This document shows, piece after piece, positions 12,076 through 24,086 of a stretch of 64,000 nt of DNA (positions are counted from its first letter, which is position 1; each line of letters opens with the position of its first letter). The notes under the pieces are model-generated. The model made no database searches. It was not told the origin of the DNA and saw nothing but the letters and a program-made list of their open reading frames with translations. The stretch is taken from positions 2,166,808 to 2,230,807 of the forward strand of contig KK106983.1 in NCBI GenBank assembly GCA_000611775.1, in the 5' to 3' direction. Source of the DNA: Umbilicaria muhlenbergii (taxonomy: Eukaryota > Ascomycota > Lecanoromycetes > Umbilicariales > Umbilicariaceae). Made by a program: the position numbers and the translations under genes.

Positions 12076-13039
12076 GGAGTTGGGGTTTGTGTGACGCGGG
12101 GAAGAAACCGTGGGAACGACTTCATATAGGTGCTTTACACATCAACACTTGAACTCGACCTCCCACGCCGATAACCGCGCCAAGCGTCCCAATCCAGCCA
12201 CCCTAACCACATCCGGCACGCACGCCCTAACGTCGAACGTCGTGGCTTTGGAAACCGACCCCCTCCTCCGCAAACGCCATTCCTCATGCCCGAAGAGGTC
12301 CTCGGTCATACAAAATTCCGGTCTCGACAGTCCATTGGCACGGGCAGGTACTGCCCAAAGGGCTTTATCCGGAGAGTCAAGATGGAGTGAGAAACGAAGT
12401 GGTTGTGGGTGGTCAAATGGGTGCGAAAAAGCTGGAAAAAGGTGCCAGGAACCCGGACTGGGGGCTTTGGTCGCAAGAGCTGGACTCCAACACTTGAATT
12501 GGTGTCCGCCTTCTCAGGCTTGTTTTTGGAACTCTTGGTTCGTAATGGGAGAAAGAGAGCGACACTGGTGGGGATATTTGTAGTGATGAGATGAAGGACG
12601 AGCGCATGAGCGCCCATGCACCAGTCTTGGCACATGGGCATAATGGAAAAGCACGACGCGAAGCCGGTGGAGGAGGTTGTAATAAGCGCTTCCAACACCG
12701 AAATGAGCTGCCAGCCTGAATGTATTGATTCCTGCAGACTGCTTCGAAGGGCTAGTGTCAGAGTATTTCACAAGGAATATTTCCACCTCGCGTGCATTAC
12801 CATGAAAGGTCATGGTATAGACAATATCCATTTACATCTCGTCCCTAGCATATGCTATCCATCATTTCCTACCCCGTGCTATCCTACCCTTCCCTAATCG
12901 ATCCCATCCCAAACACTCCGCTAAACTACCCTCACCCCAGAAAACCCCCCAGCAAGAACGGGGTATTTTTATTTTCGCAAAACGCTTGACCAACCCCCAC
13001 CCAAACCCCAACACCACCCCACCCCTTCCCCTCCCACCA
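12076..13039. other. Intergenic, relic to cti6 3' end
   Basis: No supportable gene. A minus frame at 12306-12698 and plus fragments in 12250-12600 are open but match nothing I know. 12880-13039 is a C-rich run leading into the cti6 stop codon. Confidence 0.45.
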
Positions 13040-15207
13040 TCACCGCTCCCCCCACTTCCCGAATTCCTGCTGCCACCTAACCAGCCTCCTCGTCAACACA
13101 TCCATCATCTCCGCACTCGTCAACTCGCCAAACTCCTTCCCAATCCCCTCCTCACCCCCCGCAGCCCCATTCGCACCCCCATTCCCGTTTCCCCCTTTCG
13201 CACCCCCCTCCCCCACCCCTCCGGCCAGCTCCCCCAACCCCCTCATCAACCCCTTCACAAACGCCAACTCCCCACCCCCCTTCACCTCCCCCACCGGCGG
13301 CGTACTCCCCAACGTATCCCCCGCCCCCGCCCCCGCCCCGGCCATCTCAACCTGCGTGCGACTGATAAACTCCAATATAGCCGCGACGCGGCGTTTCATC
13401 TCGTTCAGACTCGTCCGGTGCGGGTTGAGGTGTTTGATTTTCGCATGTCTGGCGCCGGCCCCTGCTTCGCCGTTGAGGTAAGGGGCGCCGACGACGACGC
13501 TGCCGTTGTGGGGGGAGTCGAGCGCGCCGCTGTTGTTGTTGTTATGGCTGTTATTGTGGTCGCGGGAGCGGGAGCGCAGCGGAGAGTGCGGTGATGGGTC
13601 GAGGTCGGCGCCGTTGAGCTCGAGGCGGATGTCGCGGTCTTTGGTGTATTGGTTGCGGCCGACGCGGCCGCGCTTTGTAGGCGGGCGACCGGTTTTGCGG
13701 TGGGAGGTTTTGACGGGGGGAGGGGGGTCGTGGGGGATGGGCGGGGTGCCGGGGAAGGGTTGGGAGGGGGGTGGGGGGGCGTCGGTGGTGGGTTCGGGGG
13801 CTTTGGTTGATGTGGGGCGGGGGATGGGGGTTTCGTCGGAGGGGTCGGAGTCTGGTGAGGCAATGTATGTGAGTATGGGTTGGAGTTGGGGAATTAGGAG
13901 GGAAAATACCATCGGCTCGTCTTCGTTCTGCGCGGCCTTTACGTCGGCCGGCTGCATCGGCTCTTTGCTTTTCGCGCTCTTTCTCCCGCTCGAGAGCTTC
14001 TTTGTCGCGGGTATTGCGGCTGCCATTGCCCTTGGTTTTCTTCGCACTGCTTTCACCGGTTTTATGGTTGATTCCAACCTCTTCATCAGAATCGGCGTTG
14101 GAAAGAGAGTTTTTGCTATTCAAAGGGGATGAAGAGGAGCCCGAATTTGTTCGCTGTCGTTTGATGTCTTCTTTGCGCCTGTTTGACACCGACGGTTAGC
14201 ATTCGCGATAAAGACGAGACTCAAAGTCGAAAAAATGGGCCACAGAAGAGGGATGTCCCACTGCAATGGGGGACTCACTCTTCGCTATCACTACGACTTC
14301 TCTTACCCCGCCGTATAGAGGTGTCAACGCTGGCGGAACTGCCCTGTTTCTTGCTCTCTTCGATGGCTCTTCGAAGCTGCTCAGCTTCGTCGTACGCCGC
14401 GTCGCGGCTGTTCATCGTTGAGCGTCGCTTCCCACTCATAGCTTCTGCACTGAGCCCGAGAGCCTTCGCCTCCTTTGACCTTCTCGAATTCATATCCCGT
14501 GTCGGAGGTTCGGGTGAAGCTTCGGCGGAAACAGCTTCCTGCACAGGGAGATAAAGCGATGACTTTTGCCTATTTGTAGAACGCGTCAGCAGGGTACTGT
14601 AATTAGCACCATTCACGTGTTTGACATACCCATTCGGCGCAGTTGTGATCTTATGAAGGTCCTTGCGACACTCCTCGCAAAAGTATTCCTCTGGACTCAT
14701 CGCCTCGTCAAGAATCCCAACGCAGCCTCCGTGTTGCCAAACTTTACACATGTCGCATTGTATGAAGAGACCTCCCGCATCTTCAGGAAAGATTTCTGGG
14801 GCTATTGTAGTCGACTTTGAGTCAACATTGAGCTTCGGGGCTACCTTAGCAGCGTCTCGACTGGAGCCAGGAAGGCCTGGATATTCTTGGTGGCCGCAGA
14901 TGCAGCGTGTCACTTCCTCTTCCTCAATCTCCTCGTCTTCGTCCCCAAGAGCGTTTGCAAGGTCTGGCTTGGGTTCCTCGTGCCCATTTCTGGACCGCTG
15001 CGATTGAGGTCTGGTGGGATCGTCAAGATCATCCAAGGACTGTGACCGAGGCGGTATAGATCTTCGCGGAGAAGGAAGCTTGTGATGTGATCGTGTACTT
15101 CGTTCGGCACGACCTGATGATATAGAAGATGTCGAGGAATTGGTGTGGTGTGGTACGGACTGAACCGGTTGGGTTGTGCGCGCGCGCGACGAGCGGCGGG
15201 GAGACAT
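13040..15207 (-). CDS. cti6: Cti6-like PHD-finger subunit of the Rpd3L histone deacetylase complex
   Basis: Cti6 reads histone marks within the Rpd3 large complex. Transcript-order exons are 15207-14630, 14569-14279, 14178-13910 and 13851-13040 (649 aa). The intron 14570-14629 is exactly 60 nt and in phase, so it could be read through (669 aa). I favour splicing because of its GTATGT donor, GCTGAC branch and TAG acceptor, and because removing it restores TAPNG joined to KSSLYLPV. Seen: an Arg/Ser-rich N-terminus, an acidic run, then the PHD finger at about 101-185 (CICG ... CDMCKVWQHGGCVG ... YFCEECRKDLH) with a long first loop as in fungal Cti6. Next come a basic/coiled segment and a conserved C-terminal helix pair (MKRRVAAILEFISRTQVEM and ELTSAEMMDVLTRRLV). 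Composition flips at about 13390. Confidence 0.88.
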
Positions 15208-16136
15208 CTTGGCCGCGCGAGAGCTATCTGCTCATGATCGAGGAATCAAAGAGGCTGTATGATGGTTCTGAAAGGACGAAGAGTTCTACAGCAGTTGTAG
15301 GATCCGTCCGAGCAATACTCGAGGCTATAGACGGTGTGGAGTGTGTGGAGTGAAGGTGCGGGCACTGGGGGCGCTTCTGAGGCGAGAAATAGTTCTCAGG
15401 ATGTAATGTGCTTCAAGTGGGCGGTGAAAGTGGACAGCGAGTTGTTCGAGATGGACCTGGGTGACGATTGATCGATTCCTGAGAAGCAGAGACGGATCGA
15501 GGCGTGAGTCGAGCAGTGTGGGCAAAGAGGGCCCCAGCAGCAGCAACACCCGCACTTTGCCCCAGGCGCAATGAGGCTTAGCGCCACGGTTCCGGACCAT
15601 CTTTTCTCCAAGCCGGTCGCTCCGGTGCTGACCATCTTAGGGCTTTGCGACGGGGGGGTAAAGAGGAAAGCAAGGCCGGCGGTGCGGCGATGCAAGCCCA
15701 AAGCCAGCCCTTGCGCACCCTGCATACAGTCGAGACAGTGTGCCTTCATATACATGTTGTGTCTCGAGGTTCCAACACAAGCCTTCCATCACCGTGAAGT
15801 CCGTACCTCTGACAACAAAACACCGTTGATGGTGTCTCGAGGAATTCCTTCCAGCTAGTCGTGTCTCATCCCTATGACTGCAATGGGCAGTCTTATGGAT
15901 CTTCACGTAACATGTCTCGGAAAGTGAAGAGGTTAAGCGGCGAAGTGGTAGCGATTCGAGCTTGGGTGGAGAATCTGATCGGCCAATCGGGCACTTCAGC
16001 AACGACTATAGGCCACCAGCAGGGCAATGGAAGAGTTGACAATCCCGCGCTTTAATTACGGCTTCTACAACAACGGAGGTACTCGAAGCTGACAATCCTG
16101 ATTGTCTTATAGGCCCCTTGTCTACTAATGCTGCTG

Positions 16137-16170
16137 TTCTATGCTTCAGAGTTCTATGCTTCAGAGTTCT
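16137..16170. repeat. 15-bp direct duplication
   Basis: TTCTATGCTTCAGAG occurs twice in tandem (16137-16151 and 16152-16166), followed by a third TTCT. It looks like recent slippage. Confidence 0.8.
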
Positions 16171-16690
16171 CTCGTAAAAGCTGGAAATCTTGCACCAAAT
16201 TCGCACGGAAAGGGTGTCAAGAAGGAGTCAGACGCGCCTGTGGAGGTTCCTTCCCAGTAGATAGTTGTAGAAGATATGTCTGTTGCTATTCGCATACGTA
16301 CGGCCGACAAACGGAAAAGAAAGGAAGATATAGGTGATCTTTGATGATGAAGCAGTTCGGTAGACGGGAAGGCCCGCTCCACACTAGCGTGTTCCATAGT
16401 AGCAGAACCAGCACAAGCGATGCAGTGTGATGCCGTAACCTGAGAGATTCTGCATCCACCTCTGATATCAGCTCCATCAGGTCCATTGGCTACAAGGTCC
16501 ACTTTCAGCCAAACAACAGTACCGTCCCAGGCTGCCCACGCGTTGCACAACTCCAAGATTAGCTCTGTGTTGGGCCCCTGAGAGATCGGTAGAGTTGGTC
16601 GGGGTACAATCCGTATTGGTAAGAAAGTCTTGCCTCCCGCCTCAATAAGTCCTATATTGTGCGGGCCATTCCCTCAGTGCTCAGGGAGCG
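16161..16690 (-). pseudogene. Open frame without start codon, possible degraded gene
   Basis: The minus strand stays open for about 175 codons, reading GLIEAGGKTFLPIRIV, ELCNAWAAWDGTVVWLKVDL and GGCRISQVTASHC. The residue usage is protein-like, but there is no ATG at the upstream end and stops follow beyond about 16690. It may be an exon of a dead gene or a chance frame. I recognise no family. Confidence 0.25.
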
Positions 16691-16931
16691 ATTTGGGGTG
16701 CCCGGAGAACCGTTTAAAGCACTGGCAGTCTCGAACCAGCAAAATAAGAAGATGACAACTAGGTGCTAACGCTTTAACCGTTGCAGAGCCAAGAGCCACT
16801 TCCTCAGCCGGTACGATACTGCACAATACATGTAGCTCAAGGGCAAAGCACCAATACTGGTCAAGCGGAGACTTGTGCTTGCTCGTTGCTCAGAAAGAGG
16901 GGGAAACATATCTTGCAAAAAGGCAGTGGCA

Positions 16932-19065
16932 ATGGCGGCCGCAGTGATGGGTATGATTCACTACTTGCACTTGCCCTCTCCCGGCCTTTCCCACAACACA
17001 CATCCACATCACAACAAAACATTTAGTATCACCTACACTGAACGGCTGTGCTCGAACACGGACGACAATCCACATTCACGATGTTCTCATGGCTTTGCGT
17101 TAAGCTGACACGTTTATTTTCGACCTCTACAGGTTCGGCATACTCTCCGCCCTCTCCTGCAGGTCAATCTCCAGATACCACATCTCCCATTTATCCAGAC
17201 CGACCTATCCGTCCTTTACCGAAACGACGCCTTCGCTCTCGTCTGTCTCCAGAATATGCGGATTCCATCAAGTACCCCCCGGCACCAAACGTGACCAAAC
17301 CATTGTTCTACCTGCCTTATAACGAACCGATACCCTTTGCGAATGGGTCTCCCCTGTCTGGTGAGTTGGCTGAGATAGATGAAGCGTTGGCTCAAGCAGA
17401 GCAGGCGTGCAAAATGGACAACACCCAAAGCTATCACTTCAAGGGCAACGAGTTGGATAGCGATGAGGAAGACGCAGCAGGGACTACGAGTATACGTCGT
17501 TATCAAGAGCTAAGACAGGCAAAAGCATCTACTCCTCTGCGTAACTACCCAAATGGAGCAAGCCAAGCAGCTCTCGCAAAACTTGCCAAAGCCCCAATGT
17601 CCCAATCCATGGCATCGTCAGTCGAATCGGTAGACGGATATGATTCTTTCGAGAACACGAACAACAAGAAGAAACGAAAGATACCCACGTCTGGTGCTCT
17701 TGGGACCCACCAGTCCTCCTTGTCCGCTGAAATGGCGAACATGGGTATCTCCTCGGCCCGGGATATGGATCCCTCTCTGGCAGAATTAGACGCTGGAGTT
17801 GGTCAGTATCATGGTACAGGAACCTCAGCTGTCCCTGCGACGCCTTCGGGGGCAGGGACATCAGGTGCTGGAAGGGGTCGTTATGGTCGTGCTGGTGCTC
17901 GAAATGTCAATGGGAGAAGTCCCTTGGGCGTGTCGATAAACAGCTCCAACGCCTGGCAATCTGGCCGCTCTGGTTCGAGACGAGATTACACACCATCAGG
18001 ACCTCCAGGAACTAAAGGTGACGGCGGTTTCAGCTCCCCAACTCTTTAAACCTTACTAACCAGATGTTAGACAACACTGTTAGTCAAGCCCCAGATCAAG
18101 GAATCATATCAGCCGCTATTGCAAATGCAGCGGCACTGCCAACGGCTTCAACCAAAGGTCAGGAGAACGTCAGCTGTCTCTCGGAACAACCATCAGCCAG
18201 GAAGTCTACCCCGGCCAAGACTCAGTTTACCTTCACTTGCGAGTCGGATTCTGCAAAGGGCATGAACTGGCCTGTTCAACATAGTCCCAACTCAGTCACA
18301 CCTTATCATACTGTTCCTCCACCGAGTGTGCCTGGACAAGCGGCACAAGGCCAGAGAGGATTCTCTACCCAAGGAACGCAGACAAGTCCAAACATGGCGA
18401 GTCAGCCCAGTCAGAACCGCCAACAGCAGCCAGCTGGAGGTAATCAGCAAGTTCCACCACAACAAGAAAAGAAACCTCGACGCCCGCCCGGCAAGCAGTA
18501 CGCCATGGCAGCACGGCAGCGTCGCCTTAAATACAACAACTACAACCATCCACCCAGCGGCGAAGACGTCTGGATCTGCGAGTTCTGCGAATACGAAAGC
18601 ATCTTCGGCTCCCCTCCCGAAGCACTCGTCCGACAATACGAAATCAAAGACCGACGCGAGCGCCGCCGCCTCGCCGAGAAACGCCGGCTGCTCGAGAAGG
18701 CCAAACTGAAGGGGCGCAAAGGGAAGAAGGGGAACAAGAACAACGCAGCCAAGAACGCCAATGCCAACGCCAACGCCGCTGCTAACCTAGCCCACCAGCC
18801 GGCAGCCCAACAGCAGCAACGTTGTGACCAGACTCAACCGGCCGATCAGGTGCCGATGCAACACCAGGGTACACAGAGCGACGAGTATCTCGTAGACGAC
18901 TACGACGACGATCCCGTACCCATCCCGGCTCCGCCGCCGTCGAAGATCCCGCAGCCGGTGAACCAGCAGTGTAGTCAGAGTCCGCGCTCGGCGACTGGGT
19001 ATGGGACTGTACACGCCGGTGCTGGTACTGGTGGTGGAACAGCGGGGCGGGCGTCGGCGGCGTGA
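16932..19065 (+). CDS. Conserved disordered fungal protein with a CxxC-bearing motif
   Basis: Proposed exons 16932-16950, 17133-18017 and 18071-19065 give 632 aa. The start MAAAVM is inferred because its donor (GTATGA at 16951) and the CTACAG acceptor at 17132 are in phase; the in-frame ATG at 17081 is the alternative. The intron 18018-18070 (branch TTACTAAC, acceptor TTAG) removes a stop and joins GPPGTK to DNTVSQAPDQG. Seen: a Pro-rich N-terminus, SGALGTHQSSLSAEMANMGI, a Gly/Arg segment, a Gln/Pro-rich linker, then PPSGEDVWICEFCEYESIFG with a CEFC pair, a highly basic helix (KDRRERRRLAEKRRLLEKA), and an Asn/Ala and acidic tail. I recall the WICEFCEYESIFG block as conserved in Pezizomycotina but know no function. 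A nucleic-acid or nuclear role is a guess from the basic helix. Confidence 0.75.
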
Positions 19066-20076
19066 CGGGGGGTCGGTGTGGGGTGTGCCATTGCGATCCT
19101 GGGGTTTGTGGTTATTTTCTCGGTTTGTGCAGATGGGTTTGTTTGTTTGTGTGTGAGGTGCTTGCATCGGTTTGGAGGGGAGAGGTGAGGTGAGGTGGGG
19201 TGGGGTGAGGAGACTGGAGGGAGCGTTCGACTGGATGGTGAGGGTTGGACTAGGGTGCAAGTTGGGCTACGTCTCGCCTCACGTCTACCCTTCGTTACTG
19301 GTTCGCCACCACGGTTATCCCAAACTTTTGATTCCTGACCGTTTTCCTTCCAGTCGACCGCAGCGTCATAATCATCATAAAGTACTGTTCCGTTCCATCT
19401 GCATAGCCCCGGCGAGTCGTCTATAGTCTTTTCTTGTCCTTTTGCTTTTCTCAGTCACCACCTGGCTCGTTTCAAACTCTACTCCTGCATGCACAAAGAC
19501 TTCCGTTCTGTTGTATTTCTTCTTGGTCGTTTTCTTTTTGATCACACAGGTAGATGGGCTGGCATCGAGTCGGTTGGGTCGAGTGTTGTGGGTTTCTTGT
19601 GCATTAGTTGAGCTGACGCGTTGGGGGATCGTGGGAGAGGAGGGAGGAGACGGGAAGAAGGGGTGGAAGGGGTTGGTAGTCGGTTAATTAGATGGATGGA
19701 TGGATGGATGGGTGGAAATTGGACATTGCCTATATGTCGTGCGTCTGCTCTGCTTCGGGGCTGTGATGTCGATTAGTTGTTGACCTTGCACGACTATGCA
19801 CCACAGCTCCAGAGCACAAGGTCTGCCGTCCTTCCAAGTAAATGGCTACCCTTCGCCATGGACATGTACTCCCCGGTCCAGATAGCCTCTGGTGAGCTAA
19901 AAAATTCGAATTCGAGTCTCTATAAAAGCCTAGCCAAGCCAATACCCAGAATCTCCATACCCAACCGCAAAGCCAGCGAACTGAAATCCGAGCATTTCTT
20001 TCGTGAGCATCCAAGTGTATGATTCCGTTCTATCGCCGCATAGCACAACCACACGATAAAAAGGAAACAATCAACT
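19066..20076. other. Intergenic between convergent genes
   Basis: This holds the 3' flanks of two convergent genes. 19070-19240 is strikingly G-rich. It includes a (GATG)n microsatellite at 19691-19711. No gene is supported. Confidence 0.5.
19691..19711. repeat. (GATG)n microsatellite
   Basis: Five tandem GATG units lie in the intergenic space. Confidence 0.9.
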
Positions 20077-21754
20077 CTACTCAATCCCCATCTCCACATC
20101 CTCGTCCTCGCCCACCGCGACCCCATTCGCATTCGCATTCGCATTCCCCCCCCCATTCTCACCCGCCTGCCCCTCTTTATTCCCCCAATAATCTTCCATC
20201 TCGCGATCCTACAAGCACGCGCTAATCAGCCACCCCCTCCACACCCCCCCAAAAAGGCACAAGTCTCAAACTCACCAGCTGCTCCTGCGTCTTCCTCGGG
20301 CGTCCACCCACCCCCCTGCCCCCACCGCCACTACCTCTCTCCTCCCTCTCCCTACGTCCACTCTCCTCCCTCCTCCCCACACCCCCTCTCCTTCCCCCAC
20401 GCCCGTCGCGTTGTCTCCCCATCGGCGACCGGCTCCTCTCCCTGCGGTCCTCCCCAGGAACATATCTATCGACGCCCTCCGGCGGGGGCTTCGTCGTATC
20501 CGTCCTCCTCGGCGCACCCGGACTCCTACTCCTCCCCCTCCCCTTCTCCCTCTCCCTATCATTCGGATCCTCGATGCGGTCGAAAAGACTACGACTGGGT
20601 TTCTGCGCTGTGTCGAAGGGGTTTCGGGGGCGAGCTGCGGCGAGGGCGGTAGTAGAGGCGGGACCGGAGGGAAGTAAGGTGAGACGGATGGGTTGCCCGT
20701 TTGCGTTGGCGCCGTCGTATTCGCGGATGGCGAGGCGGGCGGAGGAGAGCGTGGTGTAGGTTACGAGGGCTGTGCCGGAGGAGCGGCCGGCGCGGTCGTA
20801 GCGGAGGGAGAGGGAGGTTATTGGGCCGATGCGGGTGAAGAGGCCCTTTGTGGTGGGGAGGGGTTAGTTTGGGGGAGGATGGATGGTGGGGTGGGAGTGA
20901 GGGTTGGGGACTTCGAGGTCGTCTTCGGTGAGGTCGTAGTGGAGGTTTTCGACGCGGAGGCGGGCGCCTGTTTGAGGGGTGCTGTGGAGGGTGTGAGGGT
21001 GAGGGCTTGGAAGGGTGGGGGGAGGGAGGGAAGGCTTACGCGTCGGGTTCGGGTGAATAGCGGTCTGCTCGTCGATTACGGGAAGCGCGTAGGGGGCGGC
21101 TTGCTTGGTTGTCGTTAATTGATGCTCACGGAGATTGGGTGGGCCTAACGTACTCTCAGGGTCATCTTCGTATTTGTCGTGAAGCCAATCGCTACCCTCG
21201 AAACGCGGCGTTAGTTATAGCTCAGATATTCTCTGTCGGATATCTTTATGTGAGAAACCCACGTGTCTATGCTCGTATTCTCATTTCTTCCGTTCGACTA
21301 TGATCACCAGAGGAAGAGGACTAGGTCAGCGTTTTGTCATGTATGTCATATACCACATCAGCATCGTTGAGCTCGATGTCGGCACCCGTCGGCGGTTCCG
21401 AGGACAGCGACTTGCTGAGGGCAACGCAGTGTGAGGGCGAGATATGAGGAATGAGGTGGAAGAACCTATAGAGCAGTCGAGTCAGCGTCCTGCTCTGCCG
21501 CACCAAGGCGCCAAATTGGCCGGTGTGCGTTGTGAGGCTGCAATCGAGGTCTCACCTTTCTTGCGCCGTCACGCGGCCAATCATGCTGACGACGGTTTCT
21601 GCTTCCACGATAGTTTCCTCCCTATTCCAAAGAGTATGGTCAGCGGGGTGCAAGGTCCCTCCAACCCAGGCTGGTGCATTGAGATCTCTGGAGCAGGCAT
21701 GGCGCTAAATCGTACCTGCCGATCTGATATCCTCTCGTCCAAGCTTCGATCCAT
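20077..21754 (-). CDS. mlo3: ALY/REF mRNA-export adaptor (Mlo3/Yra1 type)
   Basis: This family couples the THO/TREX complex to mRNA export by binding RNA and Mex67. Transcript-order exons are 21754-21716, 21621-21556, 21196-21040, 20967-20912, 20845-20276 and 20208-20077 (339 aa, all phases close). N-terminus MDRSLDERISDRQ is the family's UAP56-binding box; SDWLHDKYEDDP follows. The RRM spans about residues 90-170 (RNP2 LRVENLHYDL; later GTALVTYTTLSSARLAI, the RNP1-strand equivalent). After it come an RS/RGG-rich region and a C-terminal box (QEQLDREMEDYWGNK). A (CATTCG)n tract encodes NANANAN near the end. Intron 2 (21197-21555, 359 nt) is far longer than the other four (67-94 nt). Composition flips from C- to G-rich at about 20565 on the + strand. 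Confidence 0.93.
21197..21555 (-). other. Unusually long second intron of the ALY/Yra1-type gene
   Basis: This 359-nt intron has donor GTGAGA, a perfect branch site ATAACTAAC and acceptor CGAG without a pyrimidine tract. A 33-codon open stretch on the same strand (ALSKSLSSEPPTGADIEL) lies inside it. S. cerevisiae YRA1 is known to autoregulate through a long, inefficiently spliced intron; a similar role here is inference. Confidence 0.6.
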
Positions 21755-22247
21755 GGTTTAAGTTTTGAATGAAATGTGTAGTGTTTGCGAACGGTGTTTC
21801 ACCAAGGAGAAGCAAAGACGAAATCTATGGCTCGACCATTGGCGTGATGAAGCGTGTTCAACGATGGTGTCGGGAACGCGAGTTGGACTGAGGCTGAAAA
21901 GCCGACGGTTAAGGTGACTTCTAAATCCTTGCTTATGTCACGCCTCAAGTTCTGCCCTGCCACGGCCCAGCCGTGTCAACCTCCTCCCTTACCAAAGTGA
22001 CCAAGTACGGATGTTCAGTACGGGAAGCCAATTTGCCATCTACCATTGGGCCCGGCTGCAGTTCAATTGAAAGGAATTGGTCGTGCAGTTCAATTGGACG
22101 AAAATGGTTGGACTCTTCAATTGTTCATTGTATTAAATGGCATCCTAACGTAGTGCCGATGACGACTACGACGGGTATCTTGATGCCTAGTAGTACAATG
22201 CCTTTCAAACCACCGCATGCACCATGTCCCAGGGATCGTGTGTCGCT
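21755..22247. other. Intergenic between two minus-strand genes
   Basis: It contains the ALY-gene promoter and the STRAP-gene 3' flank. A direct repeat of GTTCAATTG (22052 and 22087 region) is visible. No gene. Confidence 0.5.
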
Positions 22248-23503
22248 TCACCTCCAGAGCCCGTAAGGGGTAGCACAGAACTTCCATAGCTTGATCGTTC
22301 CATCCTCGCTCCCCGTAGCATACAACTTGCCATCCGGTGAGAAGCTCGTACTCCAAATTGGACCGTGATGCCCCTTGTGCACATCCAGCTCAGCCTCATC
22401 GTCGAAGTCATACACCCTCACCCATGTATCTCCACTGCCGCCAGTAACAAACTTCCTCTGCTCTGCGTGCAATGCTACCGATGCGATGTCGTAAGGCGTC
22501 TTCACAGCCTTCAATAGCTGACCAGGCTGAGTGCCGGAAAAGAAATAGGCCGATTTCCCGGCGGCAACGGAAAGAACGGGGTTCGAGGGGGCAGAGGACA
22601 AAGAATTGAGCTCGCAGCTACCGACGAGGCCATCGAGAGTGTGCGACGCAATGGGAGAGCGTGAACGCAAGTCCCACCAGCGGATATTCTTATCGTCGGA
22701 GGCGGTGATGATAATATTGAGATCTGTTCCCCATACAATGGATTTTATAGCGCCACCGTGAACGCCCTGACCGATCTCGTAGCTAGGGGTATTGATCGGA
22801 TTAACTGGAGTGTTGCCGTTCATGCCGTCTGGGCTAGTAGGCGAAGAAGAGGTGCTATCGCTACCGCTACCGCTACTTCGTGAGAGGTCGAATATGCGAA
22901 GTTTCTTTTCGAAGCCACCGGTCGCAAGGATCTGGGGGCGCGGTTGAGATGGAAATGCGACAGCTCGAACAATGTGGGAATGCTGAAGAGTATGGAGGCA
23001 TTCACCCGTATGGGTATCCCAAACCTTGCTGTTAAGGTAGTGATTAGCCAAGTAAACATAGTTCTCGAGGTGAATGATATACTTACGCTGAGAAATCTGC
23101 GGATCCGGTGGCTGCGAGCGTAGCATCGGACGAGAGACGCGCTTGCCAGACCGCACCCTTGTGACCAATGAAAGTGCCAATCCTATTGCCTTGAGCTTGA
23201 CGCTATGTAGAGATAGCGCAGGTGTCTTACCAGTCTCCAGTAGTTCCATCGCGGAGCATGGGGTTGTTGTCTGGCATTTCCAGTCAGCCTCGATGCCTGT
23301 GCCTACTGGGTCATCCCTACCTTTGCATGCGGATATTAGGTAGTATTGATCGTCGTCGACGACAGAGGAAAAGCTCAAGTGGGTAACGGGACGGGAGTGA
23401 CCATGACAGGTCAAAGGGACGACCTTGAGTGGATCTACCAAGCTGCTTAGCTCGCTGCAAACACTTGGCCTCAGGTGCCGAGAGATGTAGTACCGGAGGC
23501 CAT
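22248..23503 (-). CDS. STRAP/UNRIP-type WD40 protein
   Basis: Serine-threonine-kinase-receptor-associated proteins are single seven-bladed propellers linked in animals to SMN complex and signalling. The fungal role is less clear. Transcript-order exons are 23503-23494, 23434-23321, 23270-23231, 23182-23087 and 23028-22248 (346 aa, usual size). The tiny 10-nt first exon encodes MAS, then [20 protein letters not shown], the family's standard opening, which supports the start. Blades read [73 protein letters not shown] and [14 protein letters not shown] Ser/Asn-rich loop sits between blades 4 and 5. Introns are 48-59 nt. Confidence 0.92.
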
Positions 23504-24086
23504 GCTTTTGATAAATGCTTGCAGAGTCAGAGTACGATGCGAGTAGGAGCACCGGTGTTATCGCCGGCTTCAACAGATAACGAGCCTAAGAGACAGTGGT
23601 TGACAAAGGTATTGAGATGGTAAAGAAATTGGTTCAGCCGGCGTCAGAAGATCAGTGCCAGGGAGAAACCAGATATATGAGTGGATCGTAAAGTCGTGAG
23701 ATCGTAGAGATGATTGCCGATTATCCAAATAACGAATGAAGTGATGGGAATACAGGCACGCAAGCGCGGACAGGGGCATTCGGGGGTTGAAGGTCGAAGG
23801 TCGAAGGTCAAAGGTCGAGGAATGAGGCTCGAGGCTGAAGCTTGACTTTCAAGCTATCCTTGCTCCTTGCTCAGCCTTGCGGACCGGATTATCTTGTGCC
23901 CCGGCGAATGCGGTGTGGCGAAGGTGGCTTTGCTTTACGAGCCACAATGCAACGTCATAGGGGTTGCAGGCCCTACCTTGCCATATACCCTGCCTTTCCT
24001 CATCCCCCTCGATCATGGCTTCCGACGTGCGAGTACATCTTCCTCCATGTTTCTCTCCTTGAGTCCTTCCTCTTCTTTTTTTCACT
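23504..24086. other. Divergent promoter region, STRAP gene and lipase
   Basis: Non-coding between divergent genes. It includes a heptamer repeat at 23785-23822. A T/C-rich leader (24040-24085) precedes the lipase ATG. Confidence 0.5.
23785..23822. repeat. Heptamer tandem repeat (GGTCGAA)n
   Basis: Five imperfect copies of GGTCGAA run in tandem, followed by related GAGGCTCGAGGC text. It lies in the divergent promoter. Confidence 0.85.

Larger units (their letters stand above)
15208..16931. other. Intergenic between cti6 and the next gene
   Basis: This stretch separates divergently transcribed genes. It contains a 15-bp direct duplication (16137-16170), an ATG-less open frame on the minus strand (16161-16690) and a tRNA-like relic near 16730-16790 (rejected). 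Nothing else is recognised. Confidence 0.45.

Noticed and set aside
12306-12698. 130-codon minus frame
   Set aside because: Unlike any protein I know, no conserved motif, and the plus strand over the same interval is open in pieces too.
16722-16797. tRNA-like A-box and B-box on the minus strand
   Set aside because: D-arm text is tRNA-like, but the anticodon and acceptor stems do not form and the T-loop is too long.
20693-21118. 141-codon plus-strand frame
   Set aside because: It is antisense to the ALY gene exons and introns and is Gly/Val-rich only because of composition.
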